Shown: positions 1-4,006 of the stretch, piece by piece
How the letters are laid out: each line of letters begins with the position of its first letter
How positions within the stretch are numbered: the first letter of the stretch is position 1
DNA from: Phycisphaerae bacterium
GTDB lineage: Bacteria; Planctomycetota; Phycisphaerae; SM23-33
Reading direction: 5' to 3'
DNA: 6,863 nucleotides
Assembly: GCA_030754715.1 (NCBI GenBank)
Contig: JASLZV010000002.1
Span: 1-6,863 of the forward strand
Notes under the pieces: model-generated
What the model was told of the DNA's origin: nothing
Seen by the model: the letters and a program-made list of their open reading frames with translations, nothing else
The model's database searches: none
Made by a program: the position numbers and the translations under genes

Positions 1-1
1 G

Positions 2-439
2 ATGCGGGACGTGTACTACACGAATTTCCAGCTTGGCCGCCCTCCCAGCCCCCTCGACACACCCCGTCCCGATTTCCTGCTGAAACACGCAAGGTCCCCT
101 GATGTTAGCCCATCGGTGGGCAAACTCGGCTGGGGGGTAATGAACAATCCCATTCGGCTGGCCAAACACAGAAAGAACGAGCCGGACGACTTGGACGAGT
201 TCTTCGTTCTAGGCGACAACAGCCCCCAGAGCCTGGACTCCCGTGGGTGGATCGAGGCGGCCCCGTCGCTACGGCTGCGCGATGGCGACGGCCGGCTGCT
301 GTACCATCTGGGCACGGTACCCCGATACAATCTGATTGGCAAGGCGATGTTCGTGTACTGGCCGGCGGGATTTCGCCTTTCACTGCTTCCGGGCTTGCCC
401 ATCGTGCCGAATGTGGGTAGGATGCGGCTGATCCGCTAG
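2..439 (+). CDS. lepB: Signal peptidase I (S26 family), C-terminal part, 5' end outside window
   Basis: Type I signal peptidases cleave signal peptides from exported proteins at the periplasmic face of the inner membrane, using a Ser/Lys dyad. The visible 145 residues hold the conserved C-terminal signature: GDNSPQSLDSR at residues 71-81, matching the S26 box GDNxxxSxDSR. It is followed by a VPRYNLIGKAMFVYWP stretch (about 106-121) that resembles the closing beta-strand box (vP..nliGka). The catalytic Ser and Lys and the N-terminal membrane anchor would lie upstream of base 1 and cannot be checked. The frame is open to the left edge, so the ATG at 2 is probably internal, not the start. About 65 residues of Pro/Arg-rich spacer precede the GDNS box, longer than I expect for a compact enzyme and suggesting an insertion in the catalytic domain. 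The stop is TAG at 437-439. The next gene in the same direction, lptB, starts about 450 bp later. Confidence 0.85.
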   Translation: MRDVYYTNFQLGRPPSPLDTPRPDFLLKHARSPDVSPSVGKLGWGVMNNPIRLAKHRKNEPDDLDEFFVLGDNSPQSLDSRGWIEAAPSLRLRDGDGRLLYHLGTVPRYNLIGKAMFVYWPAGFRLSLLPGLPIVPNVGRMRLIR

Positions 440-486
440 CGTTGGGCCAGCCGACGTTGTTGCAAGGGTAGGGCAACATGACAAGC

Positions 487-508
487 ACAGCGAGTTCCAA
501 GCGAGTTC
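487..508. repeat. Tandem 11-bp direct repeat
   Basis: Two adjacent 11-bp units (487-497 and 498-508) share the nine bases AGCGAGTTC and differ only in their first two bases. The period is close to one helical turn, as in sites bound side by side by a regulator or initiator. A partial copy, CGAGTTA, recurs at 580-586 and runs into the first DnaA box. With only two units, chance duplication is possible. Confidence 0.4.
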
Positions 509-545
509 GGCCCTGGTGATGGTGCGGGCGGCAATGGCCCCAAAG

Positions 546-580
546 GGCCGAAAACCTGGTTGAAATGGGCATTTTCGGCC
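546..580. repeat. Perfect 9-bp inverted repeat beside a DnaA box
   Basis: GGCCGAAAA at 546-554 is exactly complementary to TTTTCGGCC at 572-580, with a 17-base loop. The downstream arm ends three bases before the DnaA box at 584. Transcribed rightward it gives a hairpin, but the T's are inside the stem and no T-run follows, so it is not a classical intrinsic terminator. It could be a weak terminator for lepB, an operator for a dimeric regulator, or part of a replication-origin structure. Confidence 0.5.
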
Positions 581-583
581 GAG

Positions 584-592
584 TTATCCACA
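584..592 (+). promoter_or_regulatory. DnaA box 1 (TTATCCACA)
   Basis: Exact match to the strong bacterial DnaA box TTATCCACA. It lies within a 13-base string, AGTTATCCACAAT (582-594), repeated identically at 851-863. DnaA binds such sites as replication initiator and as a transcription regulator. A single 9-mer can occur by chance. Two identical copies with matching flanks in one intergenic region are much less likely to be accidental. Confidence 0.6.
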
Positions 593-852
593 ATAGGCCC
601 CAGCTGAATATCCCAAAGATGTCAGGGGGGCATCGAAGTGCAGACGAGGCGGCTTGAGTGTGCCAAAGCCCCTAGAGGGTGGCCAAAACACGGTACCTGC
701 GGCAATGTGTTGTGCGTATACCGCTTAGGAAGGTGGTTTTTCCGATACGATTCATCGATGCCTGTGGAATTGCGCCGACCTTGAAACCTGGCATGCTTTG
801 GCCGGTTGGCCCGAAGACCCCCACACAGGGCAATTATATCTTTCTGCACAAG

Positions 853-861
853 TTATCCACA
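853..861 (+). promoter_or_regulatory. DnaA box 2 (TTATCCACA), upstream of lptB
   Basis: Second exact DnaA box, same orientation as the first, in the identical 13-base context at 851-863. A degenerate copy (TTCTGCACA, two mismatches) sits immediately upstream at 842-850, 11 bp out of register, which is one helical turn. The box ends 30 bp before the preferred lptB start, inside the AT-rich patch 831-878. Bound DnaA there could affect lptB transcription, or the patch could be a DNA-unwinding element. Confidence 0.6.
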
Positions 862-878
862 ATCAAAATTTGAATGAT

Positions 879-883
879 AGGAA
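879..883 (+). promoter_or_regulatory. Ribosome binding site for lptB
   Basis: AGGAA at 879-883 lies 8 bases before the ATG at 892. This is normal Shine-Dalgarno spacing and supports 892 as the start. The in-frame ATG at 874 has no comparable purine-rich motif upstream. Confidence 0.6.
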
Positions 884-891
884 TAGCGACA

Positions 892-1629
892 ATGGTGCTC
901 CTTGAGACAAGGAACCTTGTTAAGCGTTACAGCGGTCGAGCCGTCGTAAACCGCGTGTCTTTTAAAGTCCACCAGGGCGAGATCGTCGGGTTGTTGGGCA
1001 GAAACGGCGCGGGCAAGACCACCAGTTTCCGCATGACCATCGGCATGATCGCCCCCGACAACGGTACGGTAACCTTCGATGGGGTGGACGTCAGCAAGAT
1101 GCCCATGTACAAGCGGGCTCGCGCCGGGATGGGCTACTTGTCCCAGGAGCCCAGCATATTTCAACGCCTCAGCATCCGCGACAACATCATGGCCATCCTC
1201 GAGACGATGAAACTACCCAAGGCCGCACGCAATGAAAGGTGCGACCATCTCCTGGAGCAGTTCCAACTGACGTACCTGGGTAAGCAACTGGCTCGTACAC
1301 TTTCGGGTGGGGAACGTCGTAAACTAGAGATCGCACGGGCCCTGGTAACAAACCCTACAATGATCCTCCTGGATGAGCCCTTTTCCGGCGTGGACCCCAT
1401 CGCGGTGCAGGATCTCCAGCAGGAAATCCGCGGGCTGAAGGATCACGGGATCAGCATCCTGCTGACCGATCACAACGTTCGCGAGACGCTCACAGTCACC
1501 GACCGGTCGTACATTATGGATAACGGCAAGATCCTGCGCGAGGGTTCACCACGCGACCTGATCAACGACGAACTGGTGCGCAGGACCTATCTGGGCCAAA
1601 CCTTCCGCGGGGATGAGTTCGATAGTTGA
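892..1629 (+). CDS. lptB: LPS export ABC transporter ATP-binding protein LptB
   Basis: This is the cytoplasmic ATPase that, with LptF and LptG, drives lipopolysaccharide from the inner membrane through the LptC-LptA bridge to the outer membrane. The product is 245 residues from ATG 892, a typical LptB length; an in-frame ATG at 874 would add six. Counting from 874, the motifs are Walker A GRNGAGKTT (42-50), Q-loop Gln91, ABC signature LSGGERR (143-149), Walker B ILLDEP with Glu168, D-loop SGVD (171-174) and the switch histidine in TDHNVRETL (His200). The patterns GYLSQEPSIFQRLS, ARALVTNP and TDHNVRETL, and the C-terminal RRTYLGQTF, are characteristic of LptB, not of the related branched-chain amino-acid ATPases. 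All catalytic residues are intact. No lptA, lptC or lptF/G is visible beside it; in many proteobacteria lptB sits with lptA and rpoN. Here the upstream neighbour is lepB, and transcription probably starts in the region containing the DnaA box. Confidence 0.92.
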   Translation: MVLLETRNLVKRYSGRAVVNRVSFKVHQGEIVGLLGRNGAGKTTSFRMTIGMIAPDNGTVTFDGVDVSKMPMYKRARAGMGYLSQEPSIFQRLSIRDNIMAILETMKLPKAARNERCDHLLEQFQLTYLGKQLARTLSGGERRKLEIARALVTNPTMILLDEPFSGVDPIAVQDLQQEIRGLKDHGISILLTDHNVRETLTVTDRSYIMDNGKILREGSPRDLINDELVRRTYLGQTFRGDEFDS

Positions 1630-1642
1630 GCACGAACCTGCA

Positions 1643-1661
1643 TTCACCGGAGAGTGGTGAA
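1643..1661. repeat. Small inverted repeat after lptB
   Basis: TTCACC at 1643-1648 pairs with GGTGAA at 1656-1661 around a 7-base loop, starting 13 bases after the lptB stop. It could act in transcription termination or RNA protection for lptB. No T-run follows on the + strand, so it is not a canonical intrinsic terminator. Confidence 0.3.
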
Positions 1662-1700
1662 GATGAAAACAAAGCCCTCGAACCGGCAGCCGTGAGCCGG
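1662..1700 (-). terminator. Possible weak terminator after the Wzc-like gene
   Basis: Read on the minus strand downstream of the Wzc-like stop, CCGGC and GCCGG (1683-1700) form a 5-bp GC stem with an 8-base loop. After about nine bases a T-rich stretch follows (complement of 1664-1673). The gap between stem and T-stretch is longer than in standard intrinsic terminators, so this is a weak candidate. It is the best one in the 130-bp convergent spacer between lptB and the Wzc-like gene. Confidence 0.25.
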
Positions 1701-1759
1701 GCAGCGATCGGATCTCAGTATGCAATGGCAAACGGGAACGGGGCGCATGGCCGAAGAGA

Positions 1760-3985
1760 CTATTTTTCTGGCAATTGTGCCTGTTCGCCGCGGTACTCGT
1801 AAAACGTGTCGTAACTCTTTCTGAAATATCCGCCGGCAGTCACCCGGACGCCGTTAAGCACCGCCCCGATGACGTGTGCCCCAACGCGCATCAGCATGTC
1901 CCGGGCTCGCTGGACCACACCATAGGTGCTGGCCCCGGCGCGAACGACGAGAATCACACCATCCACCAGCGTACTGAGAACCGCGGGGTCCGTAACGACC
2001 AGCATCGGCGCGGCGTCGAATAACACCTGGTCGTACTGGGCGGTCATCTCGCTAATCACGGTCCCCATTTGCTCGCTGCCCAAGAGTTCAGCCGGATTGG
2101 GCGGTAGCGGCCCAGAAGCCAGCACGTACAGGTTTTCCTCAACCTGGTGAATGAGGTCAGTCCAGTCGGCCTGTCCAACCAGAGCGCTGCTCAGCCCACC
2201 TTGGGGGGCTTGAGGGAAGAGTTGGTCGATGGTGGGTTGGTGGAAATTGGCGTCCACCAGCAGAACCTTCCGCCCGCCATGAGCGATGCAAGCGGCCAGG
2301 TTCGTCGCAACGACGGTCCGCCCATCGCCCGGAGAAGGACTGGTGACCATCAAGCTCCGCCGCTCGCTAGGTGGGCCGCTGAACAACAGACAGGTGCGTA
2401 CCTGCCGGAAGGCCTCCCCCACCAAGGAGTCCTGGCGGCTCAACAGTGCGGTGCGCATGTCCTCGATTTCCTCGTCCAGGTCGTCTTCATGCGGGATCAT
2501 GCCCAGCAGAGGCAGATTGATGCGGCGCGAAACGTCCGAGGGGCTTTTGATGGACGTATCAATCAGTTCCAACAGAATAGCCAGACCCAAGCCCACAACC
2601 AGTCCAAGGAACACTCCCAGCGGTATCGTGACGGTCCACTTGGGCCAAGAGGGCTTCTTGGGTATCTCCGCCAGCCCCTCTATCTCCATAGGCGCATCGG
2701 CCTGTAGGGTGAGGGTAAACCGGAGCACGGCGCTATCCAGTTGATTAATCTCGCTTTCCCGACGCTGACGTTCCTGCGTGAATTCCTCGATTTTTCCCAA
2801 ACGCACCGCCAGGTCGCGGGCCTCAGAAGCGGCCTCGTTGTATTTGGACCGAACCGCCAGTAAACGCTCGGTGATGGCTGCCAGTTCCGCCTCCCGCTGC
2901 TGCCTAATGGCGCTGATCTGCAGGGCAATGAGTTCCTTTTCCTTGGCGGCCAGGCTGTTTCTGACGTTGGCCAAACGGTCGCGGGTTGTCTTTGCCCTTC
3001 GGTGTCCGTCCCCAAGCCGCTCGATAAGCGTCTCCAGTTCGATCTGCAGATTCTCCTGGCTGTTCCGGAGCGAGCGGACGATGGGGTCCAGGTCGAGTGC
3101 CCTAAGCACAGTCGGTGAAGCCGGCAGCGTGCCGGCTTGCTCCTGTTCCAGATGGGCTTTCAGGCCCGCCTCGGACTGAGCGCGTGCCAGTTCCAAGCCC
3201 GTCAGTTCCGCCCCCAAGGTCTGGAGTTGGACATCCTGGATGTTTCGCCGTCCCCGCATCATAGGGACCTCAGAAGCGCCAATAAGATCCTGGATTCTCT
3301 TGCGCAGGATTCCCTGTTCCGTTTTCAGGCGGTCAAGCGTTTCCTGGAAATGCCGGATCCGCTTGACACGATCGCTGCTGGTGCCTTGGTGGTTTTCGGT
3401 CACCAGGGCTTGTGCAACAGCGTTGACGATGTTGGGCAGTTGCCTGGGATTGGGGCCATTCATCGAAATCACGATTAGTTTTGTGTCGCGGACGGACGCG
3501 ACCTTGATATCCTTTTGCAGGCGGGTGATGATATTGGCCTTGTCGACTTTGAAGTAGTCGGTCTGTCTGATCCGATCAAGCGAGTTGCCGCCGCCGACCA
3601 CGTCCTGTCCCAGTGCGCGCTTCAGCACGGCTTCTCTCAGCGCCATCTGTACGTAGGATTTCTTGATGATTTCCAGTTTGGTCTTGCCGACCATGCGGAC
3701 CGTCTCATCCATAACTCTGGCGTTCCTGGCCAGAATTCCCACATAGGCCGAAGCGGTATACCGAGGCGCGTATTTCAACCAAAACCACGTGCCCGCAAAG
3801 GCCATGATGAAGAAAACCGCCACGCTCACAATAATCAGCCACTTGCGCCTGCGCACGATGCGCAGGATGTCCCGACCGGTCAGCCCGCCATCGGGGGCCG
3901 ACTGAGGCGCCGGTGGTTTGCGCACCGGCGCATCACCGCCGGGAACGATATTCACAAGACGTTCTCGTGTTTGTAAGTCCGTCAT
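1760..3985 (-). CDS. Wzc-like polysaccharide co-polymerase with degenerate BY-kinase domain
   Basis: Inner-membrane protein expected to control chain length and export of capsular or exopolysaccharide; 741 residues, the usual size of the Wzc/CapB tyrosine autokinase family. After a Pro-rich cytoplasmic tail (about 1-45) come TM1 (49-70), a periplasmic Wzz-type region with long coiled coils (about 205-430), the Pro-rich motif P442xxP445xxP448 and TM2 (451-474). The cytoplasmic BY-kinase-type domain spans about 515-715. It keeps the oligomerisation motif ExxRxxR (E524, R527, R530), a Walker B-like LFDAAP (D657) and a C-terminal tyrosine cluster (Y720, Y725, Y729, Y731). The Walker A is SPSPGDGRT (549-557), with Arg556 where Lys is expected. 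Walker A' is VDANFHQP (577-584), with Asn580 and His582 in place of the usual Asp and Arg. ATP binding or phosphotransfer may therefore be weakened or lost, though this is not proven. ATG 3985 follows a good ribosome binding site. The gene is 21 bp downstream of the TPR gene, surely in one operon. Confidence 0.88.
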   Translation of the reverse strand: MTDLQTRERLVNIVPGGDAPVRKPPAPQSAPDGGLTGRDILRIVRRRKWLIIVSVAVFFIMAFAGTWFWLKYAPRYTASAYVGILARNARVMDETVRMVGKTKLEIIKKSYVQMALREAVLKRALGQDVVGGGNSLDRIRQTDYFKVDKANIITRLQKDIKVASVRDTKLIVISMNGPNPRQLPNIVNAVAQALVTENHQGTSSDRVKRIRHFQETLDRLKTEQGILRKRIQDLIGASEVPMMRGRRNIQDVQLQTLGAELTGLELARAQSEAGLKAHLEQEQAGTLPASPTVLRALDLDPIVRSLRNSQENLQIELETLIERLGDGHRRAKTTRDRLANVRNSLAAKEKELIALQISAIRQQREAELAAITERLLAVRSKYNEAASEARDLAVRLGKIEEFTQERQRRESEINQLDSAVLRFTLTLQADAPMEIEGLAEIPKKPSWPKWTVTIPLGVFLGLVVGLGLAILLELIDTSIKSPSDVSRRINLPLLGMIPHEDDLDEEIEDMRTALLSRQDSLVGEAFRQVRTCLLFSGPPSERRSLMVTSPSPGDGRTVVATNLAACIAHGGRKVLLVDANFHQPTIDQLFPQAPQGGLSSALVGQADWTDLIHQVEENLYVLASGPLPPNPAELLGSEQMGTVISEMTAQYDQVLFDAAPMLVVTDPAVLSTLVDGVILVVRAGASTYGVVQRARDMLMRVGAHVIGAVLNGVRVTAGGYFRKSYDTFYEYRGEQAQLPEK

Positions 3986-3994
3986 GGATCGCTG

Positions 3995-4000
3995 CTCCCC
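3995..4000 (-). promoter_or_regulatory. Ribosome binding site for the Wzc-like gene
   Basis: On the minus strand, GGGGAG occupies 4000-3995, 9 bases before the ATG at 3985 and inside the short gap after the TPR gene stop. It fixes the start codon and indicates independent translation initiation within a shared transcript. Confidence 0.65.
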
Positions 4001-4006
4001 GGGAGG

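Larger units (their letters stand above)
440..891. other. Gene-poor intergenic region with paired DnaA boxes
   Basis: This stretch of about 450 bp between lepB and lptB shows no convincing coding region. The short ORFs in it begin at rare starts without a clear ribosome binding site and have no recognisable family. It contains two perfect DnaA boxes in the same orientation 269 bp apart, a 9-bp inverted repeat beside the first box, and an 11-bp-period direct repeat. An AT-rich patch at 831-878 (about 27% GC by hand count, against a GC-rich window) surrounds the second box. I found no strong sigma70 promoter with well-spaced -35 and -10 elements. The AT-rich patch is still the most likely place for the lptB promoter. 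An origin of replication, a DnaA-controlled promoter region or a noncoding RNA are all possible, and the sequence alone does not decide. Confidence 0.6.

Noticed and set aside
458..478. TGTTGC/GCAACA hairpin just after lepB as a terminator
   Set aside because: Only a 6-bp mixed stem with a 9-base loop and no T-run; too weak to call.
806..839. TTGGCC and TTATAT as a sigma70 promoter for lptB
   Set aside because: The spacing is 22 bp and the -35 match is poor; no pairing in this region gives acceptable elements and spacing.
622..849. 75-codon minus-strand ORF in the lepB-lptB gap
   Set aside because: Composition looks random, there is no family resemblance, and no downstream partner on that strand.
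679..873. 64-codon + strand ORF beginning with GTG and ending directly before the ATG at 874
   Set aside because: Weak start without a clear ribosome binding site, no recognisable family, and its 3' end runs through the AT-rich DnaA-box patch. It is probably a chance ORF, although its stop abuts the alternative lptB start.
874..876. Upstream in-frame ATG as the lptB start
   Set aside because: It lacks a Shine-Dalgarno motif, whereas ATG 892 has AGGAA at good spacing and gives an N-terminus that aligns with LptB proteins.
2147..2744. Long + strand ORFs antisense to the Wzc-like gene
   Set aside because: They mirror a gene with clear domain structure in a GC-rich genome; the translations are low-complexity and match no family.
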